Assembly: GCA_963827335.1 (NCBI GenBank)
Contig: CAWHAP010000014.1
Location: 93,021-157,020, forward strand
Direction: 5' to 3'
Source: DASQMT01 sp963827335
Lineage (GTDB): Bacteria > Actinomycetota > Thermoleophilia > Solirubrobacterales > Solirubrobacteraceae
Length of the DNA: 64,000 nt
The notes below the pieces were generated by a model. It had not been told where the DNA came from. It made no database searches and worked only from the letters and a program-made list of their open reading frames with translations. Positions 42,608-50,148 of the stretch are shown piece after piece. The translations under genes were made by a program, and so were the position numbers. Numbering within the stretch: position 1 is the stretch's first letter; the number at the start of each line of letters is the position of its first letter.

Positions 42608-44434
42608 ATGGTGCAGGAGCCCAGTCGGGACCCGGGACGCGAGACGGTCCAGGGGACCTGGGAAGGCGAGTCCGTCGAGTACTTCGCCAACCGGGTGATC
42701 GTGAAGTTCAAGGCCGGCCGCGAGGACGCGTCCGGGATCTCGTCGATCGCGGCCGACCTGGTCGCCGAGGTCGACGAGGCCGCGGCGATCGTGCGCCCGC
42801 CCGGCCCGACCCGTCGCGCGCTGGTCGCCGTGACGGCCGAGGCCGACGTGGCCGAGGTCGCCGCGAAGCTCTCCGCGCGGCCCGACGTGCTGTACGCCGA
42901 GCCGGACATCGTCGACCACGCCGCGGTCACGCCGAACGACACGCGGCTGGCCGAGCAGTGGTCGCTCCCCATGGTCGACGCGTTCGACGCGTGGGACCTC
43001 GAGACGGGCGATCCGACCGTGCTGATCGGGGTCATCGACTCCGGCATCTCGATGACCGGGGGCGCGCTCGACCACCCGGACCTGAGCGGCTCGCGCTTCA
43101 CGCTCGGGACCGACTTCGTCGACGGCGGCGAGCCGCGCGACCTCAACGGCCACGGCACGCACGTCGCCGGCATCGCGGCCGGCCTCGGCGACAACGCCGC
43201 CGGCGTCGCCGGGATGGCGTGGGGCACGCGCGTCTACATCTGCCGCACGCTCGACGCCGCCGGCAGCGGATCCTCGGCGGACTTCGCCGACGCGGTCGAG
43301 GAGATCGTCGACTTCGCGCTGGCGAACAACCTGAAGGCCGTCATCAACTACAGCGGCGGCGGCGGGGCGAACCAGACCAAGCTGGACGCCTGCAACTACG
43401 CGAGCACGAACGGCATGCTCCTGTGCGCCGCCACGGGCAACGACGACCACGGGCCGGTCATCTGGCCCGCGGCGTACTCGCTCACGGTCCCGGGCGTCGT
43501 CGCGGTCGGCTCGACCGACCAGGCCGACCAGGTCTCGACGTTCTCCAACGTCGGGCCCGAGGTCACGGTCGTCGCGCCGGGCACGGGGATCCTCTCGGCG
43601 ATGCCGACGTACGCGGTGACGATCAACGCCGGCCTCAACTTCGGGACGCTCGACGGCACCTCGATGGCGACGCCGCTCGTCACGGGTCTGGCCGCGCTGA
43701 TGTGGAGCCGGCACATCGGCTTCACGAACCAGAAGATCAAGGACTGCCTGATCTCCAGCGCGGTCAAGCTGGGCGCCGGCTCGTTCGACAACGCGTGGGG
43801 CAACGGCCGCGTGAGCGCCGAGGCGGCGCTGCGCTGCGGCGACGTCGTCGTGCTCCCCTCGCTCGTCGGGCCGGGCTGCACGCCGTCGCGGATCATCGTG
43901 CAGTGCCCGAGCCGCATCGTCGCGCAGTGCCCGACGCGGATCCCGGTCCGCTGCCCGTCGCGGATCATCGTGCAGTGCCCGTCGCTCGTGCCGGAGACGT
44001 GCCCGACGCAGGTCCCGGCGCTGTGTCCGACGCAGGTCCCGGCGCGCTGTCCGTCGCGGGCGCCCGTGCTGTGCCCGGTGTCGCGCGTGCCGGCCGAGTG
44101 CCCGTCGCGGCTGCCGGTGCTGTGCCCGACGACGCTGGTCCCGGCGACGTGCGGCCGGGTCTCGCAGATCCCGGCGCTGTGCCCGACCCCGTCGGCGATC
44201 CCGGCGACGTGCCCGATCCCGTTCCCGGACCTCCCGATCCCGGACCCGGGACCGCTGCGGCCCGCGGGCGAGGGGTCCGAGCAGTGGTACGGCGATGGCG
44301 AGTGGTACGTGCTGGACGACGCGGGCGAGGCACGGGCGTTCCCCGGCCCGGACGCGGCCGCCGCCTCGCCGGAGTCGGCGGAGTGGTACTGGCTCGACGA
44401 CCAGGGCGGGACGCACTACTGGTCCGGCGGTTGA
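42608..44434 (+). CDS. Subtilisin-like serine protease (S8) with Cys-Pro-Ser/Thr repeat tail
   Basis: This is a 608-residue protein starting at ATG 42608, 8 nt after a strong GGAGGT. Residues ~25-105 form an inhibitor-I9-type prodomain (RVIVKF ... DVLYAEPDIVDH). The S8 catalytic domain follows with D144 (VIDSGI), H182 (NGHGTHVAG), oxyanion N278 (ATGN) and S352 (DGTSMATP), so it should be active. Residues 424-535 hold 14 cysteines in an 8-10-residue repeat, mostly C-P-S/T-x-x-P/V-x-x. The tail ends with two WYxLDD units. No signal peptide is seen, which is odd for a subtilisin. It is the first gene of a coupled operon with kinase-like, HopA1 and LanC genes. The repeats are a possible substrate of these enzymes. 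Confidence 0.92.
   Translation: MVQEPSRDPGRETVQGTWEGESVEYFANRVIVKFKAGREDASGISSIAADLVAEVDEAAAIVRPPGPTRRALVAVTAEADVAEVAAKLSARPDVLYAEPDIVDHAAVTPNDTRLAEQWSLPMVDAFDAWDLETGDPTVLIGVIDSGISMTGGALDHPDLSGSRFTLGTDFVDGGEPRDLNGHGTHVAGIAAGLGDNAAGVAGMAWGTRVYICRTLDAAGSGSSADFADAVEEIVDFALANNLKAVINYSGGGGANQTKLDACNYASTNGMLLCAATGNDDHGPVIWPAAYSLTVPGVVAVGSTDQADQVSTFSNVGPEVTVVAPGTGILSAMPTYAVTINAGLNFGTLDGTSMATPLVTGLAALMWSRHIGFTNQKIKDCLISSAVKLGAGSFDNAWGNGRVSAEAALRCGDVVVLPSLVGPGCTPSRIIVQCPSRIVAQCPTRIPVRCPSRIIVQCPSLVPETCPTQVPALCPTQVPARCPSRAPVLCPVSRVPAECPSRLPVLCPTTLVPATCGRVSQIPALCPTPSAIPATCPIPFPDLPIPDPGPLRPAGEGSEQWYGDGEWYVLDDAGEARAFPGPDAAAASPESAEWYWLDDQGGTHYWSGG
43877..44240 (+). repeat. Coding octapeptide repeat in the protease tail
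   Basis: About 14 tandem units of 24-30 bp encode a Cys that is usually followed by Pro-Ser or Pro-Thr. Examples are CPSRIIVQ, CPTRIPVR, CPTQVPAL and CPSRLPVL. Units 2-8 are exactly eight residues; later units are 8-10. Codons vary between units, so the repeat is maintained at protein level and not by recent DNA duplication. Spacing from each Ser/Thr to the next Cys is about six residues. Confidence 0.9.
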
Positions 44435-45384
44435 CCGAGGAGCACGGGCCGGCGGCGATCGTGCAGCTGCGCGCCGCCGGCCTCCTCTCCGCACGCGAGA
44501 TCGTCGAGCAGGGCGTGCGCGTGGTCGACCGGTCGCGCTCGCACGCGGTCCGGCTCGTCGAGGTCGGCAGCCGCCCGGCCTACGCGGTCAAGGCCCTGGA
44601 CGACGGCGCCGACGGCGACGTCCAGGGCTCGCCCGCGCGCGAGCTCGCGGCCTACGCGCTCGCGCGCAGCGACCCGGGGCTCGCGCCGCTGCTCGCACGC
44701 AGCCACCCCGCCGCCGACGGCGCGGGCGTCCTGATCCTCGAGGCCGGCGGGTCCGCGACCGCGGCGGCGAGCGCCGCCGACCCCGCAGCGCTGCGGGCGC
44801 TCGCCACCACGCTCGCGGCGTGGCACGCCGGCACGCGCGGCGTGCCGTTCCCGCCGCTGCGGCCGTGGCCGCTCGACCTGCTGGCCGGCGCCCCGCCCGC
44901 CTTCCTCGCGGGCAACGACGGCGTGCGCGCGCTGCTCGCCTGGCTGCCGGAGCGCGCGCTGCTGACGGCCACGCTCGCCGCGGCCGGCGCGCGCTGGGCG
45001 CCGCTGGCCGTCGTCCACGGGGACGCGCGGCTCGACAACTGGCTGCTCGACGGGGCCGGCGGCGCGACGCTGATCGACTGGGAGACGTCCGGGCGCGGCG
45101 ACCCGGCCTGGGACGTCGCCGCCGTCCTCCAGGACGTGATCACCGTGAGCGGCGCCGAGCGGCTCGCCGCCGTGCCCGCCGCGCGCGTGCGCCCGTTCCT
45201 GGACGCCTACGCGCAGGCGGCGGGCGACGACGTGCGCGAGCGGCTCGCCGGGCTGCTGTGCGCGCGGCTGCTGCAGCGCGCGGTGCAGGCGGCGGCGTGG
45301 GATCCGGCGGGGACGGTGCCCGAGGCGCGGCGCCATGCGCGCCTCGCCGCCGAGCTCGCCGGCCGGCCGCCGGCATGGGCATGA
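44431..45384 (+). CDS. APH-fold kinase-like protein of a lanthipeptide-type operon
   Basis: This is a 317-residue aminoglycoside-phosphotransferase/choline-kinase-fold protein. It has K54 in AYAVKAL, the catalytic loop HGDARLDN (D198, N203) and metal-binding D216 in LIDWET, so it should be an active kinase. The start is taken as TTG 44431, overlapping the protease stop (TTGA); GTG 44461 is an alternative. Paired with a HopA1 protein, such kinases phosphorylate Ser/Thr of a precursor in class V lanthipeptide and thioamitide pathways. That is the favoured reading here, over antibiotic resistance. Confidence 0.82.
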   Translation: MTEEHGPAAIVQLRAAGLLSAREIVEQGVRVVDRSRSHAVRLVEVGSRPAYAVKALDDGADGDVQGSPARELAAYALARSDPGLAPLLARSHPAADGAGVLILEAGGSATAAASAADPAALRALATTLAAWHAGTRGVPFPPLRPWPLDLLAGAPPAFLAGNDGVRALLAWLPERALLTATLAAAGARWAPLAVVHGDARLDNWLLDGAGGATLIDWETSGRGDPAWDVAAVLQDVITVSGAERLAAVPAARVRPFLDAYAQAAGDDVRERLAGLLCARLLQRAVQAAAWDPAGTVPEARRHARLAAELAGRPPAWA

Positions 45385-46262
45385 CCGTCGAGGAGCAGCT
45401 GCGCGAGGCCGCGGCGCTGGTCCGCCCCGGCACGGGCCGGGAGGCGCTCGCCGAGGCCCTCTACGCCGGCTGGTACCTGCAGCTCGCCGCCGAGCCGCCA
45501 CCGTCCGGGCCGCTGCGCCCGATCGAGCTCGACGTCGTCGCCGCCCTGCGCGCCGCCCATGCCGGCAGCGACCGCTTCGAGCCGGGCTGGCGGGCGCGGC
45601 GCGTCTCGACCCATGGCCGCGCCGAGGCGGTCCGCGGCGACCTGACCCGCGTGGTGGACCGCGGCGACTACCTCGTCCTCGCCCGCCCGGGCCTGCGCGC
45701 CGAGCCCGGCGACGAGCTGGCGCTGCTCGCGCGCGAGGACACGGTCGAGAACGGGTTCTGGATGACGTTCTTCGGCGACTGGGAGGAGGCGGCCAAGGCG
45801 GTCGTCACGCGGCTCTACTGGCGCGTGTCCGCGGCCGGCGCGCCCGCGCTCGTGCGGGCGCTCACCGGCGTGCTGCTCGACGGCGGGGCGTCCGCCGCGC
45901 TCAAGGCGCCCGTGCGGGCCGACGGCTTCGGGCGCGCCGACGCCGTCGTCGTCTACCTGCCGCCGCCGACCTTCTCCGCGCTGTCGGACCGCCTCGCCGC
46001 GGTCGCGGCGGCACTGGAGGGGGAGCTGCGCGACCCGCCGCCGCGGCTCGCGCGCCGCCTCGCCCGCGGCGTGGGCGCCGCGGAGGGCCGTGCCGGCGCC
46101 GAGAGCTTCGGCCAGGCGCGCTGCCGGCTGGTCGCCGCCGCCCTCGCGGCGCCGGGCGACGAGCCGCCCGTCGAGCGCATCCGGGCGACCTTCGCCGCGG
46201 CCGGGCTCGATCCCGTCCGCCCGCACCTCGAGCCCGGGAGCCGCGAGCGCTATGCCTGGTGA
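45381..46262 (+). CDS. HopA1-family protein (putative phospho-Ser/Thr lyase partner)
   Basis: This is a 293-residue protein. The central part (FWMTFFGDWEEAAKAV, TRLYWRVSAAGAPALVRAL, AALKAPVRADGFGRADAVVVYL) and the later ESFGQARCRLVAAAL match the HopA1 fold, named from a Pseudomonas type III effector but common in actinobacterial RiPP clusters. There it is thought to eliminate phosphate to give dehydroamino acids. No type III secretion genes are present, so an effector role is unlikely. ATG 45381 overlaps the kinase stop (ATGA); ATG 45375 is also possible. Confidence 0.82.
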   Translation: MTVEEQLREAAALVRPGTGREALAEALYAGWYLQLAAEPPPSGPLRPIELDVVAALRAAHAGSDRFEPGWRARRVSTHGRAEAVRGDLTRVVDRGDYLVLARPGLRAEPGDELALLAREDTVENGFWMTFFGDWEEAAKAVVTRLYWRVSAAGAPALVRALTGVLLDGGASAALKAPVRADGFGRADAVVVYLPPPTFSALSDRLAAVAAALEGELRDPPPRLARRLARGVGAAEGRAGAESFGQARCRLVAAALAAPGDEPPVERIRATFAAAGLDPVRPHLEPGSRERYAW

Positions 46263-47502
46263 CGGCGCGCGCCTGCTGGAGGCGGCGTGCGCGGTGGGCG
46301 ATCAGCTCGTGCGCGACGCGGTGTGGTGGGACGGGCGCTGCACCTGGCTCGGCGACGCCGTCGAGCTCGACGAGGACGAGTGGCGCGTCGTGCACCGCTC
46401 CTGTGCCGGCGATCTCTACGCGGGCACGAGCGGGGTCGGCGTGTTCCTCGCCCGGCTCGCCGAGCACACCGGCGACGACCGGCACGGCGCGGCCGCGCGG
46501 GGCGCGCTGCTCCAGGCGCTGGCCGGCGCCGACGGCGACCTCTCGCTCTACGGCGGAGCCACGGGCGTCGCGTGGGCGGCGGCCGAGGCGGGACGGGCGA
46601 CCGGCGACGACGAGCTGCTCGAGCACGCGGCGGCGCTGACGGCCCGGATCGCCGCGGATGCGGCCGGCGGCGTCTTCGCCGACGACCTCGTCGGCGGCCG
46701 CGCGGGGGTCGCGCTGGGCCTGCTCGACCTCGGCCGGCGGCTCGGGCTGCCGGCGGCGCGGAGCGCCGCGCTGGACCTCGGGGAGGCGCTCGTGGCCGTC
46801 GCGCACCGGGACGCGAGCGGATTGTCGTGGCCGCTCGGCACGCCGCCCGGCGAGCCCGGCCTGTGCGGGCTCGGGCACGGCGCCGCCGGCGTCGCCCACG
46901 CGCTGCTCGAGCTGCACGCGGCCGGCGGCGACGCCGCGCTCGGAGCGGCGGCCGCCTCCGCCGCGGCCTACGAGCGCGCCTGGCTGAGCCCGGCGCAGGC
47001 GAACTGGCCCGACCTGCGCGGCCTGGAGCGCGACGCCGTCGCGGCCGGCACGCTCCCCGCGTACTCGAGCTTCTGGTGCCACGGCTCGGTGGGCGTCGGG
47101 CTGGCGCGGCTGCGCGCGTGGGAGCTGACCGGCTCCCAGCGCGACCTCGCGGACGCCGGCATCGCGCTGCAGGCCGCGACGCACGACGCGCGGGCGCTCG
47201 TCGCCGGCGGCGACCCGTCGCTCTGCCACGGCGTCGCCGGGCTCGCCGAGCTGTTCCTCTACGCGGGCGAGGTCCTCGGGCGGCCCGAGCACCGCGCCGT
47301 CGGCTGCCGGCTCGCGGCGACGATCGTCGACGCGCGCGAACGGACCGGCACGTGGGGGAGCGGGGTGCTCGGCGGCGGGGAGGCGCCCGGCCTCATGGTC
47401 GGCCTCGCGGGCCTCGGCTGCGTGCTCCTGCGTGCCGCTCTGCCCGGGCGCAGCGCGCCCGCCGGGCTGCTCTGCGTCCCGGCTGCGACAATCTCGGCAT
47501 GA
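46252..47502 (+). CDS. LanC-type lanthionine cyclase
   Basis: This is a 416-residue alpha/alpha-barrel protein of the LanC family. Zinc ligands are present as FWCHG (C276) and LCHG (C325, H326). The conserved GLGHGAAGVA with H209 and several GG-type turns (SGVGVFLA, YGGATGVAWA, GGRAGVALGLL) complete the pattern. LanC enzymes activate Cys thiols for addition to dehydroalanine or dehydrobutyrine, giving lanthionine rings. It is stand-alone, not fused to a kinase as in class III/IV. The ATG overlaps the hopA1 gene by 11 bp and the stop overlaps the next gene. Confidence 0.88.
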   Translation: MPGDGARLLEAACAVGDQLVRDAVWWDGRCTWLGDAVELDEDEWRVVHRSCAGDLYAGTSGVGVFLARLAEHTGDDRHGAAARGALLQALAGADGDLSLYGGATGVAWAAAEAGRATGDDELLEHAAALTARIAADAAGGVFADDLVGGRAGVALGLLDLGRRLGLPAARSAALDLGEALVAVAHRDASGLSWPLGTPPGEPGLCGLGHGAAGVAHALLELHAAGGDAALGAAAASAAAYERAWLSPAQANWPDLRGLERDAVAAGTLPAYSSFWCHGSVGVGLARLRAWELTGSQRDLADAGIALQAATHDARALVAGGDPSLCHGVAGLAELFLYAGEVLGRPEHRAVGCRLAATIVDARERTGTWGSGVLGGGEAPGLMVGLAGLGCVLLRAALPGRSAPAGLLCVPAATISA

Positions 47503-47741
47503 GCGAGGAGCCGCGCGCCCTGTCGCGCGTGATCGTGAAGCTCACCGGCACGGATCTCGAGGCGCGCGCCGCCGAGCTCGCCGGCCGGCTGCCAGGCGGC
47601 ACCGTCGTGCGCGTCTCCGGCTCGGGCCGCGCCGTGATCGCCATCGAGCCCGGCGCCGACACCGCCGCGGCGGCCGCCTCGCTCTCCGCGGAGCCCGACG
47701 TGGTCTACGCCGAGCCCGACACCGAGGACCGCGCCGTCTAG
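47499..47741 (+). CDS. Free-standing subtilisin prodomain (I9-like) protein
   Basis: This 80-residue protein resembles the prodomain of the first gene of the operon. Compare SRVIVKL with NRVIVKF, and SLSAEPDVVYAEPDTEDRAV with the prodomain's KLSARPDVLYAEPDIVDHAAV. I9 domains fold subtilisins and inhibit them through the C-terminal strand. A separate copy could keep the protease inactive in the cytoplasm or act as its chaperone. It contains no cysteine. ATG 47499 overlaps the LanC stop (ATGA). A GACAAT sequence 6-7 nt upstream could also allow a separate leaderless transcript. Confidence 0.85.
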   Translation: MSEEPRALSRVIVKLTGTDLEARAAELAGRLPGGTVVRVSGSGRAVIAIEPGADTAAAAASLSAEPDVVYAEPDTEDRAV

Positions 47742-48952
47742 ACGCTGACGAGCAGGCCGGTCGCGAACATCAGCGCGAGCCCGGCCAGCAGCCCGGTCAC
47801 CGCGACCGGGTGCAGCGTGCGGCCCTCGCCGTCGCGGAGCGTGGGGGCGAGCTGCACGATCACCTGGACGATCGCGCCGGCGCCGAACCCGAACAGGAAC
47901 GCCGCCAGGCTGGCGTTGAACGCCGCCGCGCCGATCCAGGCGCCCAGCACCGCCGGCGCGCCCGCGATCAGGCCGAGCAGCGCGAGCCGCCGCAGCGACG
48001 GGCGCAGGTGGGCGACCGGCGCGACGATCGCGAGCCCCTCGGTCGTGTTGTGCAGCGCGAAGCCCACGACGAGGAACGCGCCGAGCGCCAGCGCTCCCGC
48101 GGAGTAGGCCGAGCCGATGGCCACGCCCTCGCCGAGGTTGTGCAGGCCGATGCCGGTGGCGACCAGCAGCGCGAGGTGCCCGCCCGACGCGCCCGCCGCG
48201 CGGGCGGCCGCGCGGCGCTGCTGCAGCCATGCCGACACGCCCGTGAGGAGCAGGAAGGCGACGACCGCGCCGACGAGCACCAGCGCCGCGCCGCCGAAGG
48301 CCTGGGACCCCTCGCCGGCCAGCTCGAAGCCCTCGAGCGTGGCGTCGATCGCCAGGAACACGAGCAGCCCGACGGTGAGCGCCATGATCCCGCGCAGCCA
48401 GCCGGGCGGGATGCGCCGGATCCAGGGCAGCCAGAGCATCCCGAGCGCGACCGGGATCACGCCCACGTAGATGCCGAGCAGCGCCATCAGGCCGAAGAAC
48501 GAGAGGTCGGTGTCGGGCGTCGCGACGGCGACGGGGATCTCGTGCGCGATCGTCCCGCCCGACGACGTGAGCAGCGCGACCTCGTAGGCCTCGCCCTCGA
48601 CCCACGGCTGCTGGAGGCGGACGGTGGCGGTCTCGAGCCGGCCGACGGGCGCGTCCGCGCCGCTGAACTGCACGAACGCGTCGTTGACCTGCGCCTGGGC
48701 GATCGAGACCGCGTCGGGCCCGTCGTTGCGGACGGTCAGCTCGATCGTGCCGGGCTCCAGGACGGTCTTCTCGACCGCCAGCTCCTCGGCGGGCGGTCCG
48801 CGACGGTCGCCGAGCCCAGGGCCGCCGAGCGCGGCGAACGCGCCCACCGCGGCGATGATGAGGACCAGCGGGACGAGGCCGAGCAGCCACGCCGGCAGGC
48901 CGGCGGTCGGATCGTCGCGCAGCTCGCGCTCCGTGGCCGCCGAGCTCTCCAT
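47738..48952 (-). CDS. ZIP-family metal transporter with extracytoplasmic N-domain
   Basis: This is a 404-residue protein with a helix near residues 20-45, an extracytoplasmic beta-rich domain of about 110 residues (TIELTVRNDGPDAVSIAQAQV), then about eight helices. The two ZIP metal-binding helices contain LHNLGEGVAIG and LHNTTEGLAI. The added N-terminal domain resembles cupredoxin-like metal-handling domains but lacks an obvious ligand set. It likely moves Mn, Zn or Fe. The ATG overlaps the multicopper oxidase stop (TGATG), and its stop shares CTAG with the convergent I9-like gene. Confidence 0.85.
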   Translation of the reverse strand: MESSAATERELRDDPTAGLPAWLLGLVPLVLIIAAVGAFAALGGPGLGDRRGPPAEELAVEKTVLEPGTIELTVRNDGPDAVSIAQAQVNDAFVQFSGADAPVGRLETATVRLQQPWVEGEAYEVALLTSSGGTIAHEIPVAVATPDTDLSFFGLMALLGIYVGVIPVALGMLWLPWIRRIPPGWLRGIMALTVGLLVFLAIDATLEGFELAGEGSQAFGGAALVLVGAVVAFLLLTGVSAWLQQRRAAARAAGASGGHLALLVATGIGLHNLGEGVAIGSAYSAGALALGAFLVVGFALHNTTEGLAIVAPVAHLRPSLRRLALLGLIAGAPAVLGAWIGAAAFNASLAAFLFGFGAGAIVQVIVQLAPTLRDGEGRTLHPVAVTGLLAGLALMFATGLLVSV

Positions 48953-49995
48953 CACGTGACCTCGAAGAAGCCCTGCCAGCCGAGCTCGGTGAACTCGGAC
49001 TGGTGGGCGTGGAACATGAACTTGCCGGCGTGCGGGAAGCGCCACTCGAGGATCCCGCGCTGGCCCTGGCAGAGCATCACGGTGTCCGTGAGCTCCGACG
49101 GGGTCTTGCCGGTCCCGGTCGGGTAGTAGTGGAACAGGTTCCCGTGCAGGTGGAACGAGTTGATCAGGTCGTACTCGAGCACGTTGACGAGGTAGACGCG
49201 GACCAGCTCGTCGCGCGCCGCGGCGATCGGCGTGTCCATGTAGGCGAAGCCGATCGTGTTGGCCGCGTAGACCTCGTTGGCGCGGTCGAAGTTCGTGTCG
49301 AACCCGTTCATGACCATCACCAGCTCGTCGGCGTCCTCGCGCCCGTCGGCGGGGTCGACGATGAACGCGCCGTACAGGCCCTTGGCGATGTGCTCGGCGA
49401 GGGGGCGGACGTGGCAGTGGTAGAGGTGCAGCCCGGCGGGCAGCGCGTCGAACTCGTAGACGGTGCTCCCGCCCGGGGGGATCTCGCCCGCGCCGAGCCC
49501 GGGCACGCCGTCCATCTCGGCCGGGTGGATGCCGTGGAAGTGGATCGTGTGCGGATGGGCGGAGCCGTTGGCGAACGTGATCCGCAGCCGCTCGCCCTCC
49601 CGGCAGCGCAGCGTCGGCCCCGGGATGCGGCCGTTGTAGGTCCACGCCGCGAAGCGCACGCCGGGCGCGACCTCGATCTCGCGGTCGACGGCGTGCAGCT
49701 CCCACTCGCGCAGCACGCGGCCGTTCGCCATCCGGGTCGTCGTGCCCCAGTCGAAGTCGCGCAGGATCTCGTGCGGGTCGAAGCCGTTCGCCGCGTGGTC
49801 CACCGTCCGGCCGTCGCGGAAGCTCGCGTGCCCGCCGTGCGTCGCCGTGGCGGCGTGCCCCTCGTGCGTGCCCGCCGCGAGCGCCTCGTGCTCCCACGGG
49901 TGGCCGTGCGGGACGACGGAGTGCAGCGCCGCCGCCACGCCGCCGGCGGCCGGCACGGAGGCGGCGAGCAGGCGGCGGCGGCTGAGCTTGGGCAT
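48952..49995 (-). CDS. Two-domain multicopper oxidase, Tat-exported
   Basis: This is a 347-residue protein. The N-terminus (KLSRRRLLAASVPAAGG) is a Tat signal. It has two cupredoxin domains: the first has HPHTIHFHGIH and LYHCHVRPLAEH, with the type 1 Cys; the second has NSFHLHGNLFHYY and FMFHAHQSEF, without Cys. This arrangement is that of small trimeric laccases or nitrite-reductase-like oxidases. The His-rich segment THEGHAATATHGGHAS may bind copper. With the downstream ZIP gene it may oxidise and help acquire or detoxify metal ions such as Mn(II) or Fe(II). Confidence 0.88.
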   Translation of the reverse strand: MPKLSRRRLLAASVPAAGGVAAALHSVVPHGHPWEHEALAAGTHEGHAATATHGGHASFRDGRTVDHAANGFDPHEILRDFDWGTTTRMANGRVLREWELHAVDREIEVAPGVRFAAWTYNGRIPGPTLRCREGERLRITFANGSAHPHTIHFHGIHPAEMDGVPGLGAGEIPPGGSTVYEFDALPAGLHLYHCHVRPLAEHIAKGLYGAFIVDPADGREDADELVMVMNGFDTNFDRANEVYAANTIGFAYMDTPIAAARDELVRVYLVNVLEYDLINSFHLHGNLFHYYPTGTGKTPSELTDTVMLCQGQRGILEWRFPHAGKFMFHAHQSEFTELGWQGFFEVT

Positions 49996-50002
49996 GACAG
50001 TG

Positions 50003-50032
50003 ATTATGGCACGCCTAAATCTCGGGTGTCCA
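50003..50032 (-). promoter_or_regulatory. Promoter and operator-like site of the oxidase-ZIP operon
   Basis: On the minus strand TGGACA (50032-50027) is followed by 18 nt and CATAAT (50008-50003), and the ATG is 7 nt further, giving a leaderless transcript. Both hexamers match consensus at 5 of 6 bases. The sequence TTTAGGCGTGCCATAAT overlapping the -10 resembles the TTAGGC...GCCTAA operators of DtxR/MntR metal regulators, with one extra base on the right half. Metal-dependent repression is an inference. Confidence 0.55.
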
Positions 50033-50051
50033 GCGAGGCGAGGGCGGCGGC

Positions 50052-50057
50052 TACAAT
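50052..50057 (+). promoter_or_regulatory. -10 box of tRNA-Trp
   Basis: TACAAT matches the consensus at 5 of 6 bases and lies 18 nt before the mature tRNA-Trp 5' end. No clear -35 is seen. Confidence 0.5.
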
Positions 50058-50075
50058 CGCCCGGCGTCACCCTCG

Positions 50076-50147
50076 GGGGGACTGGTCCAACGGCTAGGAT
50101 GGCGGTCTCCAAAACCGCAGGTTGGGGTTCGATTCCCTGGTCCCCCG
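50076..50147 (+). tRNA. tRNA-Trp(CCA)
   Basis: This is a 72-nt tRNA with acceptor arms GGGGGAC and GTCCCCC and discriminator G, as usual for Trp. The anticodon loop CTCCAAA in a GCGGT/ACCGC stem gives CCA. The T-loop is GTTCGATTC. The gene for a HAD hydrolase begins 1 nt after its 3' end. Confidence 0.96.
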
Positions 50148-50148
50148 C

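Noticed and set aside
44431..45384. Aminoglycoside resistance phosphotransferase
   Set aside because: The fold matches, but coupling to HopA1 and LanC genes makes a peptide- or protein-modifying kinase more likely than a resistance enzyme.
45381..46262. Type III secretion effector
   Set aside because: The HopA1 similarity is to a fold also used in RiPP clusters; no secretion system genes are present and the organism appears to be an actinobacterium.
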